From contig NZ_AQXH01000001.1 of assembly GCF_000375465.1 (NCBI RefSeq), positions 130 through 64,129 of the forward strand: a stretch of 64,000 bases of DNA, in the 5' to 3' direction. The notes below the pieces were generated by a model. That model saw nothing but the letters and a program-made list of their open reading frames with translations, did no database searches and was not told where the DNA came from. Both the position numbers and the translations under genes were made by a program. The stretch is from Balneola vulgaris DSM 17893 (GTDB taxonomy: Bacteria; Bacteroidota; Rhodothermia; Balneolales; Balneolaceae). Shown one piece after another: positions 7,454 through 17,279 of this stretch. Numbering within the stretch: position 1 is the first letter of the stretch; each line of letters opens with the position of its first letter.

Positions 7454-9298
7454 ATGAGTGAAGACCATGTTCGTATAGATGTATCTGAAAAAGTAGCCAA
7501 TCTACCACTATCCCCCGGTGTATATATTTACAAGGATAAAAATGGAAGTGTGCTTTATGTGGGGAAAGCAAAGAAGCTGAGAAATCGTGTTCGTTCGTAC
7601 TTTCAAGAATCTAGACCAGTGGATGGGCGTATTAAGACGATGGTTTCGAAGATTGATGACTTGGAAGTGGTGATCACGGACTCTGAAGCAGAAGCTCTCA
7701 TCTTAGAAAACAACTTCATTAAACAGTATCAGCCTCGATATAACATCATGTATCGAGATGATAAGAGCTACCCATACATTTGCATCACTAAAGAGTCTAA
7801 GCCCCGCGTGTTTCCTACCAGAACGGTTATAAAAGATGGGAGTAAATACTTTGGGCCATACGATAGTGTAATCAACATGAAGCGTATGCTCGAGACCATT
7901 CGGAAAGGTTTCGATTTATGCACCTGTGCAGTTTCTATAAAGAACATTGATCGAACTCGAAGTATCCCCAAATGGCATTCCTGCTTTGATGATTATCTTC
8001 AAAATTGTTCGGGAGACTGGGATGAAGAGGTTTATCAGTCTATCATCCAAAAAGTGGAGCGATTACTCAATGGCCAAACAGATCAGTTATTACGTGAGCT
8101 AAAAGAAGAGATGCAGATTGCTTCCGATGCCTTGGCTTTTGAGGAAGCGGCTAAAATTCGCGATAGCTTGGTGGCTTTTGAGCGTTACAGCAAGAAGATG
8201 AAGATGGTGGCCGACAAAAAAGTAGACCGAGATGTATTTTCATTGATTATAGATCATGAATTATCGGAAGCATGTGGAGTTCTATTTAAAGTAAGAGAAG
8301 GGAAGCTCATTGGTAAATTTCATCGCTTTTTAAAGAATATCGAAGGTCTCTCTCAAGAAGTTCTACTACAGTCGTTTGTTGAAGATTATTACACAGGGCA
8401 ATACACCGCTGCAATTCCGGATGAGGTGTATATCAGCAATGCGTTAGAAGATGATGAAGCACTGACTCAGTATCTCTATCAAGAGAAGGGTAAAAAAGTA
8501 CCTGTTCATGTACCTCAAATAGGAGAGAAGGCTCAGCTTATCAAAATGGCTAAAGCCAATGCACGCCTGCATTTAAATGAACGAAGATTAGAGAAAGAGA
8601 AGGCCGAACGAGATCGAATTCCTCATGCTGTTAAGGAGCTCAAAGAACACCTTCCCCTAACACGACTACCCCGCCGAATCGAGTGTTTTGATAACTCCAA
8701 TTTGCAAGGTAGCGACCCAGTAGCATCGATGGTGTGTTTTGTAGACGCCAAACCAAGAAAGAGTGAATACAAACGATTCAATATAAAAACGGTAATAGGT
8801 CCTGATGATTTCGCCTCGATGAAAGAGATTCTAACTCGACGGTATTCTAAAGTGATGAAAGATGGATTACAGATTCCGGATCTAATTGTGGTTGATGGTG
8901 GGAAAGGTCAATTGAGTTCAGCTGTAGAAGCGCTCAAAGAAATTGGCTTTTATGGTGAATGCGATATCATAGGTTTAGCAAAACGTTTAGAAGAAGTTTT
9001 TGTACCAGGAAGGTCCGAGCCATATATGATTCCAAAGAAATCAACCGCTCTTAAACTGTTGCAACAAGCAAGGGATGAAGCCCATCGATTTGCTATTACT
9101 TTCCATCGTCAGAAAAGATCTAAACGAACACTAGTTACAGAGTTAACAGATATTGAAGGGGTAGGAGAGAAGACCGCCCAGAAACTCTTAAAAGAATTTG
9201 GTTCGGTAAAAGCCATTCAAAAATTAGAGCTTACTGAGCTTCAAAAAGTTACAGGCAACAAAGTAGGCGAAAATATTTTCAACTATTTCCAATCATAG
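7454..9298 (+). CDS. uvrC: Excinuclease ABC subunit C
   Basis: UvrC makes both incisions in nucleotide excision repair with UvrA and UvrB. I choose the ATG at 7454 (614 residues); an in-frame TTG at 7424 overlaps the presumed promoter and adds ten non-conserved residues. In order: GIY-YIG domain (about 17-95, GVYIYKDKNGSVLYVGKAKK), UvrB-interacting UVR motif (about 200-235, ALAFEEAAKIRDSL), RNase H-like endonuclease domain (IECFDNSN, IVVDGGKGQL, HRFAITFHR) and a C-terminal helix-hairpin-helix (DIEGVGEKTAQKLL). All catalytic blocks look intact. Confidence 0.96.
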   Translation: MSEDHVRIDVSEKVANLPLSPGVYIYKDKNGSVLYVGKAKKLRNRVRSYFQESRPVDGRIKTMVSKIDDLEVVITDSEAEALILENNFIKQYQPRYNIMYRDDKSYPYICITKESKPRVFPTRTVIKDGSKYFGPYDSVINMKRMLETIRKGFDLCTCAVSIKNIDRTRSIPKWHSCFDDYLQNCSGDWDEEVYQSIIQKVERLLNGQTDQLLRELKEEMQIASDALAFEEAAKIRDSLVAFERYSKKMKMVADKKVDRDVFSLIIDHELSEACGVLFKVREGKLIGKFHRFLKNIEGLSQEVLLQSFVEDYYTGQYTAAIPDEVYISNALEDDEALTQYLYQEKGKKVPVHVPQIGEKAQLIKMAKANARLHLNERRLEKEKAERDRIPHAVKELKEHLPLTRLPRRIECFDNSNLQGSDPVASMVCFVDAKPRKSEYKRFNIKTVIGPDDFASMKEILTRRYSKVMKDGLQIPDLIVVDGGKGQLSSAVEALKEIGFYGECDIIGLAKRLEEVFVPGRSEPYMIPKKSTALKLLQQARDEAHRFAITFHRQKRSKRTLVTELTDIEGVGEKTAQKLLKEFGSVKAIQKLELTELQKVTGNKVGENIFNYFQS

Positions 9299-9337
9299 CT
9301 CGTCTTAGCCACCGATGTGAGGATGTGACATTGACCT

Positions 9338-9370
9338 AACATCATCATGTGATGTTGAACTTGGTGTTCA
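9338..9370. promoter_or_regulatory. Two adjacent short palindromes upstream of the ECF sigma gene
   Basis: In the 237-base gap between uvrC and the sigma gene, AACATCA (9338-9344) and TGATGTT (9350-9356) form one inverted repeat. TGAAC (9356-9360) and GTTCA (9366-9370) form a second that shares a base with the first. A TTGACC lies just upstream at 9331. They could be operators or a weak uvrC terminator (no T tract follows). No other gene is visible in the gap. Confidence 0.25.
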
Positions 9371-9535
9371 GATATTAACATAAGGACAACCCATTTGGTA
9401 AAGCTCTTCGTAATAGCTGTATACAGATGGTTAAATCGTTCTATAGAAGAATGTGAGAATATGAATCAATCGGAGGAAACCAAGGTTCAAATATCATATC
9501 TATAGAGCCAAACCCAAAACTACAGGGTGACTGTA

Positions 9536-10177
9536 ATGGAACTACTAAAAAGAAATACAAAGGCATCTTACAAAGAATTAAGAGATCGTGATCTTGTTAA
9601 GCTATTTAGAAAGAAAGCTGATGAAGCTGCGTTTAACGAATTACTGAATCGCCACCAAGCGAAGATCTATTCCTATATATACAGTATGGTGAACAACCCT
9701 GAGACGGCGAATGATTTATTCCAGGAAACATTCTCTAAGGTTGTTACCAAGATGGATGACACCTACAATGAGCAAGGTAAATGGATCGCATGGGTGATGC
9801 GAATTGCGCATAATGCAACAATTGATTATTTAAGAAAACAAAAACGATTTGTTGACGTTAATGGGTGGTACGACGATGGCGACTCACGCTCTGATTACTT
9901 CGACATGATGTCGGATGAGAGTTGGGTTGATGCCGATGATCAAATGGTAGAATCTGAAACGAAGTCTAGTTTGATGAAGCACATCGCCAAACTCCCAGAA
10001 GAGCAACGCACCGTAGTACTATTGAGGCATTATTACGAAATGCCCTTTAAAGAAATCGCAGAATTGACTAACGTGTCTATTAATACGGCTCTTGGTCGTA
10101 TGAGGTATGCGTTAATAAATTTACGGAAGTACTTTGAAGAAGAAAGACAACATGAAATCAAACATGCCATTAAATGA
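9536..10177 (+). CDS. ECF-type RNA polymerase sigma factor
   Basis: A 213-residue sigma-70 family factor of the extracytoplasmic function type. Region 2 (about 25-95) includes NPETANDLFQETFSKV and the promoter-melting segment WIAWVMRIAHNATIDYLRK. Region 4 (about 155-205) includes LPEEQRTVVLLRHYYEM and the helix-turn-helix FKEIAELTNVSINTALGRMR. An acidic linker (YDDGDSRSDYFDMMSDE) joins them. I prefer the ATG at 9536 with AGGGTG eight to thirteen bases upstream; a GTG three codons earlier is in frame. The next gene overlaps it and encodes its likely anti-sigma factor. Confidence 0.9.
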   Translation: MELLKRNTKASYKELRDRDLVKLFRKKADEAAFNELLNRHQAKIYSYIYSMVNNPETANDLFQETFSKVVTKMDDTYNEQGKWIAWVMRIAHNATIDYLRKQKRFVDVNGWYDDGDSRSDYFDMMSDESWVDADDQMVESETKSSLMKHIAKLPEEQRTVVLLRHYYEMPFKEIAELTNVSINTALGRMRYALINLRKYFEEERQHEIKHAIK

Positions 10178-10727
10178 TGAAGACTGTATTCGGTACCTCA
10201 TGAGGGAGATGGATCCCTCTGAGGAAATCGAATTTGAACGAGAGATGATGCAAAATGAAAATCTCTTGATCGAAGTTGAAAGTTTAAGAAGCACCTACAA
10301 CAAAGTTAGAAAACTCCCCCTCAAAGAAACTCCATCGCACTTACTTGAATCGGTTCAAGCCCAAGCGGTTCAAGATCAAAAGAAAAACCTACGTGCGGCC
10401 CTTATTCCCAAAGCATGGCACACCAAAGTAGCCGCAGCAGCTGTAGTGCTGATTGCCATAAGTGGAGCATTCATTTATTCACAAAGCGATAACGAAATAA
10501 ATACCTTCAGTAATCAAGTTGGTACGCAAAGTGCATCGCCCGTTCAGCCATGGGTAGATAGAAATGAAGTGCTCAATATTTCCGATAGAATTGACGAAAA
10601 TCGAGCTAAAGCGCTAATTCAAGACTTCGAAAATAGCTACAATAAGTTAATGCTTGTAAAAGATCAGAACACCCCAATCACTCCACAACGTCAAGGAGTG
10701 CTGTTAACAAGCTCTCCCTCTCAGTAA
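10152..10727 (+). CDS. Putative membrane anti-sigma factor
   Basis: A 191-residue protein (ATG at 10152, chosen over an in-frame TTG at 10134) that overlaps the sigma gene by 26 bases. The N-terminal part has the small helical pattern of anti-sigma domains (CIRYLMREMDPSEEIEFERE, then LLIEVESLRSTYNKV) but no HxxxCxxC zinc motif. One membrane helix follows (about 100-117, VAAAAVVLIAISGAFIY) and the remainder would be periplasmic. Overlap and layout suggest it holds the upstream ECF factor at the membrane. Binding is inferred from context. Confidence 0.7.
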   Translation: MKSNMPLNDEDCIRYLMREMDPSEEIEFEREMMQNENLLIEVESLRSTYNKVRKLPLKETPSHLLESVQAQAVQDQKKNLRAALIPKAWHTKVAAAAVVLIAISGAFIYSQSDNEINTFSNQVGTQSASPVQPWVDRNEVLNISDRIDENRAKALIQDFENSYNKLMLVKDQNTPITPQRQGVLLTSSPSQ

Positions 10728-10840
10728 ATATAGAGTTGTGGATAACTTTTCGATTTGATGTGAATAAGTATTTTTGTATCGGAGGGTGCCTCGCTTTATA
10801 TTGAATTTTATGCCTATGAACCAAAGTAAAGCGAGTATTA

Positions 10841-11638
10841 ATGGGTAAAGTAATTTCTATTGCCAATCAAAAAGGTGGAGTGGGTAAAACTACTACAGCC
10901 ATAAACCTTGCAGCTAGTTTAGCTGCCATCGAGCATCCTACACTTATTATTGATATCGACCCACAAAGTAACACTACTAGCGGGTTAGGCATTGATGTAA
11001 AAACGGTGACCAACTCTATCTATGAAGTAATGATTGGTAGCACTGAAACTCAGGATACTATTCGGTCTACTGAACTTGAGTTCTTAGATCTTGTGCCAGC
11101 GCATATCAACCTTGTTGGCGCTGAAATCGAAATGATAGATCGTGAAGATCGTGAGAGAATTCTTGATAAAGCTATAGGCGATCTCAGAGATAAGTATGAT
11201 TTCATCATCATTGATTGTCCACCTTCCTTAGGCTTATTAACTATTAATGCACTTACAGCCTCTGATTCGATTGTGATTCCAGTTCAGTGTGAGTATTTCG
11301 CACTAGAAGGATTAGGACAACTTCTTAATACCATCAAGATTGTAAGGCAGCATTTAAACCCTGAGTTAGATATCGAAGGCGTATTGTTAACGATGTATGA
11401 TACTCGCACGCGTCTTTCTAATCAGGTAGCAGATGAAGTAAAAAGATATTTTGACGATCGCGTGTTAAAGACCGTGATCTCAAGAAACATTAGGCTTGCT
11501 GAGGCCCCAAGTTTTGGGAAACCGGCACTGCTTTATGATTCCACAAGTACGGGAAGTAAAAACTATTTATCTTTGGCCCGCGAGATTATAAAAAAGAATA
11601 GAAAGCTGTTTAAAGATAGTCCAGTACTTTCGAATTAG
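10841..11638 (+). CDS. parA: Chromosome partitioning ATPase ParA/Soj
   Basis: A 265-residue Walker-type ATPase that with ParB and parS segregates origins. The deviant Walker A is KGGVGKTT near residues 11-18, with [14 protein letters not shown] next, [10 protein letters not shown] as the Walker B region and a C-terminal [15 protein letters not shown] block typical of chromosomal Soj. No DNA-binding N-terminal extension is present, as expected for chromosomal rather than P1-type plasmid ParA. The parB gene starts nine bases downstream. The 113-base upstream gap has a weak AT-rich promoter-like region. Confidence 0.95.
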   Translation: MGKVISIANQKGGVGKTTTAINLAASLAAIEHPTLIIDIDPQSNTTSGLGIDVKTVTNSIYEVMIGSTETQDTIRSTELEFLDLVPAHINLVGAEIEMIDREDRERILDKAIGDLRDKYDFIIIDCPPSLGLLTINALTASDSIVIPVQCEYFALEGLGQLLNTIKIVRQHLNPELDIEGVLLTMYDTRTRLSNQVADEVKRYFDDRVLKTVISRNIRLAEAPSFGKPALLYDSTSTGSKNYLSLAREIIKKNRKLFKDSPVLSN

Positions 11639-11647
11639 GAGATTAAT

Positions 11648-12583
11648 ATGGCTACAAAAAAAGTATTAGGGCGTGGATTAGGTGTCTACTTTCCTGAATA
11701 CAAAGACGATAAAGAGGCATCACCGAAGAATGAAGAGCCTAAAAAGAAGACTGAAGAAGAAAAAGTAGAAGTAGAAGCAATTGACCCTGCTGAACTAGTA
11801 AATGTAGTTCTTCATGTACCTGTAGACCATATTAGAGCGAATCCACATCAGCCAAGAAAAGAATTTGATGAGGAGCGATTAGATGAACTCGCGAATTCTA
11901 TTCAAGAACATGGCATTATTCAGCCAATTACCGTACGCTATCTTGGTGAAAAGAAATTTGAGCTCATTAGTGGTGAGCGACGTCTAAAGGCTTCAAAATT
12001 AGCTGGTTTATTAGAAATTCCAGCCTACATCCGTAAAGCGGATGATGAGCAAAGTATGGCTTTCGCTCTTATCGAGAATATTCAGCGTGAAGACTTAAAT
12101 GCTCTTGAAGTAGCTTTAGCTTACAAACGATTGCTGGATGAATTCGACTATACTCAAGCTCAAGTAGCAGATAGAGTGGGAAAAAATCGGACTACAGTAA
12201 CAAATATGTTACGACTGCTAACCCTGCCCGATTTCATTCAAAATGCACTCAAGAGAAATGAAATTTCGATGGGGCATGCTCGTGCTTTAGTAAGCTTAGA
12301 GCAGGAAGAAGACCAGCAGAAGCTGCTTAAAAAAGCCATAGCAAACGATTGGTCGGTGCGCCAGATGGAAGATCAAGTTCGAGTTATAGGAACTCCTAAA
12401 ACCAAGAAAAAGCCTAAACAAAATGATAATGATCCATTCTATGAGGATATTTCATCTAGGCTGAGAAGAACCTTTAGTACCAAAGTTCAGGTTAAGCCAA
12501 AAGCGAATGGCGGTGAAATTAAAATTGAATATTATTCTGAAGACGATTTGGAGCGTATCCTTGGCCTCTTGGATACCATTTAA
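11648..12583 (+). CDS. parB: Chromosome partitioning protein ParB
   Basis: A 311-residue ParB/Spo0J CTPase clamp that loads at parS and stimulates ParA. The short basic N-terminus (KKVLGRGLG) resembles the ParA-activating peptide. A Lys/Glu-rich linker follows, then the N-terminal domain with IRANPHQPRKEFDEE and the GERR motif, then the helix-turn-helix (TQAQVADRVGKNRTTVTNML) and a C-terminal dimerisation segment (about 260-311). I find no clear parS-like palindrome in the surrounding sequence. The following gene begins inside its 3' end. Confidence 0.95.
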   Translation: MATKKVLGRGLGVYFPEYKDDKEASPKNEEPKKKTEEEKVEVEAIDPAELVNVVLHVPVDHIRANPHQPRKEFDEERLDELANSIQEHGIIQPITVRYLGEKKFELISGERRLKASKLAGLLEIPAYIRKADDEQSMAFALIENIQREDLNALEVALAYKRLLDEFDYTQAQVADRVGKNRTTVTNMLRLLTLPDFIQNALKRNEISMGHARALVSLEQEEDQQKLLKKAIANDWSVRQMEDQVRVIGTPKTKKKPKQNDNDPFYEDISSRLRRTFSTKVQVKPKANGGEIKIEYYSEDDLERILGLLDTI

Positions 12584-13193
12584 ATCGCTTATTATAGCGT
12601 TCTTATTGCTGTTGAGTAGCCAAGATGTGGCAGCTCAATTTCAATCATACTCATCTCAAAAATTTTCAGCAGATGAGCGTTATTCAATTAGGTATTACTC
12701 TCAAGATAGCACGGTTACTCAGGAATACCCTGATCCCAAAATGGTATTTAGGCGTTCTTTGATTCTACCAGGGTGGGGACAAGTAACCAACAAACAAGTT
12801 TGGAAGGTGCCCATCGTGTATGGGTTGATTGGTGGGTTAAGTTATTACAGTGTGTATCTAACAAAAACCTATCACGATTATAGAGCGGCATATTATAATT
12901 CATTTGAAGAAAATACGGACCAGCGATTCGGCGCAACCCCAGAATATTTAGCGAATCAGAATGCTAGTTTTTTAAAATCGAGAAGAAATTTTTTACGGAA
13001 TAGGCGCGACTTCATATATATAACCGTTGGATTAGCCTATTTACTCAATGCAGTGGATGCCTATGTATTCGCACATCTTCGTTCTTTTGATGTCTCTGAC
13101 GATTTATCAATGAATGGTAGGTTCACTCCTGATGTTATAAGAACGCCTCTTACAGGCGAAGTCCCATCTATTACACTCACTTTAAGATTTTAG
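12561..13193 (+). CDS. DUF5683 family exported/membrane protein
   Basis: A protein of unknown function commonly found directly after parAB in Bacteroidota. The frame is open from an ATG at 12507, but a TTG at 12561 has GGAG eleven bases upstream and yields a clean signal peptide (MASWIPFKSLIIAFLLLLSS, cut before QFQSYSS), so I choose it (210 residues). The core RRSLILPGWGQVTNKQVWKVP is the family hallmark, with two hydrophobic segments (about residues 75-95 and 150-167). The start lies inside the parB 3' end, implying coupled translation. Confidence 0.75.
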   Translation: MASWIPFKSLIIAFLLLLSSQDVAAQFQSYSSQKFSADERYSIRYYSQDSTVTQEYPDPKMVFRRSLILPGWGQVTNKQVWKVPIVYGLIGGLSYYSVYLTKTYHDYRAAYYNSFEENTDQRFGATPEYLANQNASFLKSRRNFLRNRRDFIYITVGLAYLLNAVDAYVFAHLRSFDVSDDLSMNGRFTPDVIRTPLTGEVPSITLTLRF

Positions 13194-13194
13194 T

Positions 13195-13893
13195 ATGAAA
13201 GAAAGACGTTATAAAGAAACGGTTCCGGATAATTTTAGCCCAAATAACAACAATGATATTTGGAGTGTTTTTAAAATTATGGGCGAGTTTGTTGATGGGT
13301 TCGATAAACTTTATCGAGTAGGACCGTGTATCTCAATTTTTGGTTCAGCACGTACTAAAGCAGGTAATAAATATTACGACCTTGCCGTAAAAACGGGTGA
13401 ACTACTTGCAGATAAAGGCTTCGGTGTGATTACTGGGGGCGGACCTGGTATTATGGAAGCTGGAAACAAAGGTGCGATGCAAGGAAATGGGAAATCAGTG
13501 GGATTGGGAATTGATTTGCCCCACGAACAAGGAATGAATGAATACATTAATAAAGAGTATTCAATTGATTTCAATTACTTTTTTGTACGAAAAGTAATGT
13601 TTGTGAAATATGCACAAGGATTTATCGTTTTCCCCGGCGGGTTTGGAACATTAGATGAGCTTTTTGAAAGTCTCACACTTATTCAAACCAAAAAAATATC
13701 AAAAATTCCTATTGTGCTCTTTGGTTCAGAGTACTGGGGTGGCTTGGTAGACTGGATTAACAAAACGATGAAAGAAGAAGGGACTATTTCTGATAATGAT
13801 ACAGATTTGTTTCATATCACTGATAGTACCGAAGAAGCGGTAGATATTATCTGTAGCTTCTATAAAAAACACGAACTAAACCCGAATTTTTAA
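13195..13893 (+). CDS. LOG-family Rossmann-fold protein (TIGR00730-like)
   Basis: A 232-residue protein with both signatures of the LOG/lysine decarboxylase-like family: GGGPGIMEAGNKGA (about 81-94) and PGGFGTLDELFE (about 142-153). Family members hydrolyse nucleoside 5'-monophosphates, releasing the base, and in plants and some bacteria activate cytokinins. Here a housekeeping nucleotide-phosphoribohydrolase role is the cautious reading. The gene begins one base after the DUF5683 stop, so it is probably part of the parAB transcript. Confidence 0.88.
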   Translation: MKERRYKETVPDNFSPNNNNDIWSVFKIMGEFVDGFDKLYRVGPCISIFGSARTKAGNKYYDLAVKTGELLADKGFGVITGGGPGIMEAGNKGAMQGNGKSVGLGIDLPHEQGMNEYINKEYSIDFNYFFVRKVMFVKYAQGFIVFPGGFGTLDELFESLTLIQTKKISKIPIVLFGSEYWGGLVDWINKTMKEEGTISDNDTDLFHITDSTEEAVDIICSFYKKHELNPNF

Positions 13894-14038
13894 ATATAAT
13901 CGGGAACATGAGAACTTTCTCATCATTTAAAGTAAAAGCAATAATACCCAAAAATTACGTGTTATTGGTTTTAGATATGAAGCTTTTTTATTTAAATTGA
14001 AAGCTTTGAATAATTAACAAAACAACAAGTTTAGAAAT

Positions 14039-15052
14039 ATGAAGGTTTTTAAAAGAGGAATACTCGTGCTATTTGTGGCATTATTAGCTGGTAGTGTATA
14101 TGCACAAGAGTCGTACGATGATGCCGTAAATATTTATAATACTGCACTAGAGCAGGCTAAGGCTAAGAATTATGATGCCGCAATTTCGAGTTATGAAAAG
14201 GCTGCTTCTATTGGTGCAAGTCTAGGAACACAGCAAGGAACGGATATTAAGACTAGAGCGGAACAACAAATTCCTAAAGTAGCTCTTAATAAAGCCGCTT
14301 CTCTATTCAACGGTTTTAAGCAGTCTAAACAAATTGCTGACCTAGATAAAGCGATTGATGCCTTTAAAAATGCTGGTGGAATCGCAAAACAATACAACGA
14401 TCAGAATGTAGAGCGCACCGCTGTAAGCTATGTACCACAGTTGTATTACCAAAAAGCAATTATGCTATTTAACAGAGAAAACTATGAACAAGCTGATGTA
14501 GCTCTAAACGAAGCTATTCGTGCAAATTCAAACTACGCGCTACCTTACTACCAAAAAGGTCTTGTAGTTAAAAAGACTTCTCCAGAAGATTTAGATGGTA
14601 TCTTGAACTGGTTTGACCAAGCAATCGCTATTGGCGAGCAAACAAACCAGGGCAAAGTAGTTCGTAGAACGAATCAAGCTGCTCATGATGAGTTATTATT
14701 TAGAGGCGCTAAGAGCATCGAAGCTAAAAGCTACGCTAAAGCAATTGAGCTTTTAAAACTAGCTCTTACTTATGAGTCTGAATCAGCTGATGTACATTAC
14801 CGTTTAGCTGAAGCTTATAACAAGAGATCAGAATTCGATAAAGCTATTGCTTCTGCAAACCAAGCTCTTGAGTTTGAAAACGGTGGTAAAACTGACCGTG
14901 CGAAAATCTACTTCGAGCTAGGTCTTGCTTACCAAAGCAAAAGCCAAAAAGCTGAAGCTTGTAAAGCATACACCGATGCACTCTATGGTTCTTTTAAAGG
15001 TCCAGCTGAGCACGCAATGGAATTTGAATTAAAGTGTAAGTCAGCTCAATAA
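14039..15052 (+). CDS. Exported tetratricopeptide repeat protein
   Basis: A 337-residue protein with a signal peptide (about 1-22, ending VYA before QESYDD) and tetratricopeptide-like helices throughout. Clear repeats are near 28-60 (AKNYDAAISSYEKAASIGA), 138-170 (NYEQADVALNEAIRANSNY), 225-258 (KSYAKAIELLKLALTYESES) and 262-320. It likely works as a periplasmic or outer-membrane scaffold. It has its own 145-base AT-rich upstream region and a strong terminator, so it is probably a single-gene unit. Function unknown. Confidence 0.8.
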   Translation: MKVFKRGILVLFVALLAGSVYAQESYDDAVNIYNTALEQAKAKNYDAAISSYEKAASIGASLGTQQGTDIKTRAEQQIPKVALNKAASLFNGFKQSKQIADLDKAIDAFKNAGGIAKQYNDQNVERTAVSYVPQLYYQKAIMLFNRENYEQADVALNEAIRANSNYALPYYQKGLVVKKTSPEDLDGILNWFDQAIAIGEQTNQGKVVRRTNQAAHDELLFRGAKSIEAKSYAKAIELLKLALTYESESADVHYRLAEAYNKRSEFDKAIASANQALEFENGGKTDRAKIYFELGLAYQSKSQKAEACKAYTDALYGSFKGPAEHAMEFELKCKSAQ

Positions 15053-15078
15053 TTGATGACTTATTAACGGAATATAAA

Positions 15079-15110
15079 AGCCTCTTATCATTTGATGAGA
15101 GGCTTTTTTT
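15079..15110 (+). terminator. Rho-independent terminator after the TPR gene
   Basis: AGCCTCTTATC pairs with GATGAGAGGCT (one G-T wobble), with a short loop and eight T. Confidence 0.88.
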
Positions 15111-15148
15111 ATGAACTAAACTAATGTTCAAAAATGCTTGAATCAGAG

Positions 15149-15179
15149 TTATATCTGAGAAAGGCATTTCATATCTTTG
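15149..15179 (+). promoter_or_regulatory. Candidate promoter of the transketolase gene
   Basis: TATCTTTG at 15172-15179 matches the -7 TAnnTTTG box of Bacteroidota exactly; the upstream TTATAT at 15149 is only a weak -33 match. A start about six bases after the box would give a leader of about 40 bases. Confidence 0.3.
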
Positions 15180-15223
15180 ATGCCGATCATTTTAGACTGT
15201 TAAACTAACTACTACTCTCTTAT

Positions 15224-17224
15224 ATGTCTTCCTCTCTCGACCAACTATGTGTTAATACAATCAGAACGTTATCTATGGATGCCGTTCAAAAAGCAAACTC
15301 GGGGCACCCTGGTATGCCTATGGGTATGGCTGATGTGTCGTACATCCTGTGGACTAAATTCCTAAAGCATAATCCAAAGAACCCAAATTGGGCAGATCGT
15401 GACCGTTTTATTCTATCTGCTGGCCACGGTTCTATGCTTATTTATAGCTTACTCCACTTAACAGGATATGACGTAAGCTTAGAAGACATTAAAAACTTTA
15501 GACAGATGGGTAGCATCACTGCTGGTCATCCTGAAAGCCATTTAACTCCAGGCGTTGAAATGACCACAGGACCATTAGGCCAAGGGTTTGCCACAGGTGT
15601 AGGAATGGCAATGGCAGAGCATTTCTTAGCAGGAAAATTCAACAAGCCTAATGCTCATATTGTTGACCATTACACTTATGCTATCGTAAGTGATGGTGAC
15701 TTGATGGAAGGTATTTCACATGAGGCGGCTTCTCTTGCGGGCCATTTGAAGCTCGGTAAGATGATTTACCTATACGATGCGAATTCGATTTCCATTGATG
15801 GTTCAACCGACTTAGCCTTTACAGAAGATCCCGTTAAACGATTTGAATCATATGGATGGCACGTTCAAGAAATTGATGGTCATAACCACGAACAAATAGA
15901 ATCGGCTATTCAATCTGCGAAAGCGGAAACTTCTAAGCCTTCTATCGTGATTTGTAGAACACATATTGGATTTGGTAGTCCTAATAAACAAGATTCAGCA
16001 TCATCACATGGTTCTCCACTTGGTGAGGAAGAGATTCGTTTAACGAAAGAGAACCTTGGTTGGGTAAGTGACGAACCATTTTTCATACCTGAAGAAGCGT
16101 TAGCTGTATATCGTGGTGAAGTTGAAAAAGGGGCAAAGTCAGAGGCAGATTGGAATGCTTTATTTGATTCGTATAGCAAGCAACACGCTGAACTCGCTGC
16201 TTTGTTTACTCAATGGATTAACCGTGAGCTTCCATCTAACTTAGAAGAGCTTTTACCAGTATTTGAAGCGGATGCAAAAGGCGTGGCGTCTAGAGGAGCT
16301 TCAGGTACGGTACTTAATGCTTTAAAAGATGGAGTTTCCAATTTATTTGGTGGCTCTGCCGATCTTGAAGGCTCTGTTAAAACCAATTTAAAAGATGAAG
16401 GTCGTTTTGTGTTGGATGGCCCAACCGGGCGTAATGTACACTATGGGGTACGTGAACATGGTATGGCTGCCGCATTAAATGGCATGGCTTTACATGGTGG
16501 AATGATCCCTTACGGTGGAACCTTCTTTGTATTTACTGATTATTGCCGTCCATCTATCCGACTAGCTGGCCTTATGCAAACACCTTCTATCTATGTAATG
16601 ACGCATGATAGTATTGGTTTAGGTGAAGACGGACCCACTCACCAACCGGTTGAGCATTTAGCAAGTTTAAGAGCGATGCCAAATGTACTTGTACTTCGCC
16701 CAGGTGATGCGAACGAAGTATCGCATGCTTGGAAAGTAGCTATCGAGCATAGTACAGGTCCAAGTATCATTGTTCTCACACGTCAAAACATTCCTACTTT
16801 TGAAAGAAATGATGCGAATAGTGCATCCCTAACTGCAAAAGGGGCTTATGTACTTGCTGATTCAGACAAAGAAACACCCGATGCAATTTTAATGGGTTCT
16901 GGTTCTGAAGTTCATTTAGCGATGGAAGCCAAAGCTAAACTTGCTGAAAAAGGCTTAGATGTTCGAGTGGTAAGTATGCCTTGCTGGGAACTGTTTGAAC
17001 AGCAAGATGCCGATTATATCGAAAGCGTATTACCTACAGCTGTAACGAACCGTGTTTCTATAGAAGCTGGATCTACTTTTGGATGGCAACGATGGATAGG
17101 CAACACGGGAATCGCAATTGGTATTGATACCTTTGGCGAATCTGCTCCTTATGAGGAACTGTATCAGCACTTTGGTATTACAAGTGATCGTGCTGTAGAA
17201 GCGGTACTTCAACAAGCAAAATAA
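15224..17224 (+). CDS. tkt: Transketolase
   Basis: A 666-residue thiamine-diphosphate enzyme that moves two-carbon ketol units between sugar phosphates in the pentose phosphate pathway. The N-terminal half has [32 protein letters not shown] and the ThDP-binding GDLMEG...N segment. The middle domain has [29 protein letters not shown] and the catalytic [15 protein letters not shown]. Length and all cofactor motifs are normal for a bacterial transketolase. It stands alone between two terminators. Later in the window rpiB supplies another step of the same pathway. Confidence 0.96.
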   Translation: MSSSLDQLCVNTIRTLSMDAVQKANSGHPGMPMGMADVSYILWTKFLKHNPKNPNWADRDRFILSAGHGSMLIYSLLHLTGYDVSLEDIKNFRQMGSITAGHPESHLTPGVEMTTGPLGQGFATGVGMAMAEHFLAGKFNKPNAHIVDHYTYAIVSDGDLMEGISHEAASLAGHLKLGKMIYLYDANSISIDGSTDLAFTEDPVKRFESYGWHVQEIDGHNHEQIESAIQSAKAETSKPSIVICRTHIGFGSPNKQDSASSHGSPLGEEEIRLTKENLGWVSDEPFFIPEEALAVYRGEVEKGAKSEADWNALFDSYSKQHAELAALFTQWINRELPSNLEELLPVFEADAKGVASRGASGTVLNALKDGVSNLFGGSADLEGSVKTNLKDEGRFVLDGPTGRNVHYGVREHGMAAALNGMALHGGMIPYGGTFFVFTDYCRPSIRLAGLMQTPSIYVMTHDSIGLGEDGPTHQPVEHLASLRAMPNVLVLRPGDANEVSHAWKVAIEHSTGPSIIVLTRQNIPTFERNDANSASLTAKGAYVLADSDKETPDAILMGSGSEVHLAMEAKAKLAEKGLDVRVVSMPCWELFEQQDADYIESVLPTAVTNRVSIEAGSTFGWQRWIGNTGIAIGIDTFGESAPYEELYQHFGITSDRAVEAVLQQAK

Positions 17225-17249
17225 GTCATCACTTTGTGAATGTTTGAGA

Positions 17250-17279
17250 AGCAGTGTTCGAAAGAGCACTGCTTTTTTT
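17250..17279 (+). terminator. Rho-independent terminator after tkt
   Basis: AGCAGTGTTC pairs with GAGCACTGCT (one wobble) around a GAAA tetraloop, followed by a T run that overlaps the stop codon of the convergent phosphatase gene. Confidence 0.88.

Noticed and set aside
9461-9505. 14-codon ATG frame upstream of the ECF sigma gene
   Set aside because: Too short and without a ribosome-binding site or conservation evidence; could occur by chance.
10841-12583. Looked for a parS palindrome near parAB
   Set aside because: No sequence close to the usual TGTTTCACGTGAAACA was seen. A partial TTTCACGTAAT at about 49819 is inside the Nudix-like gene and too imperfect.
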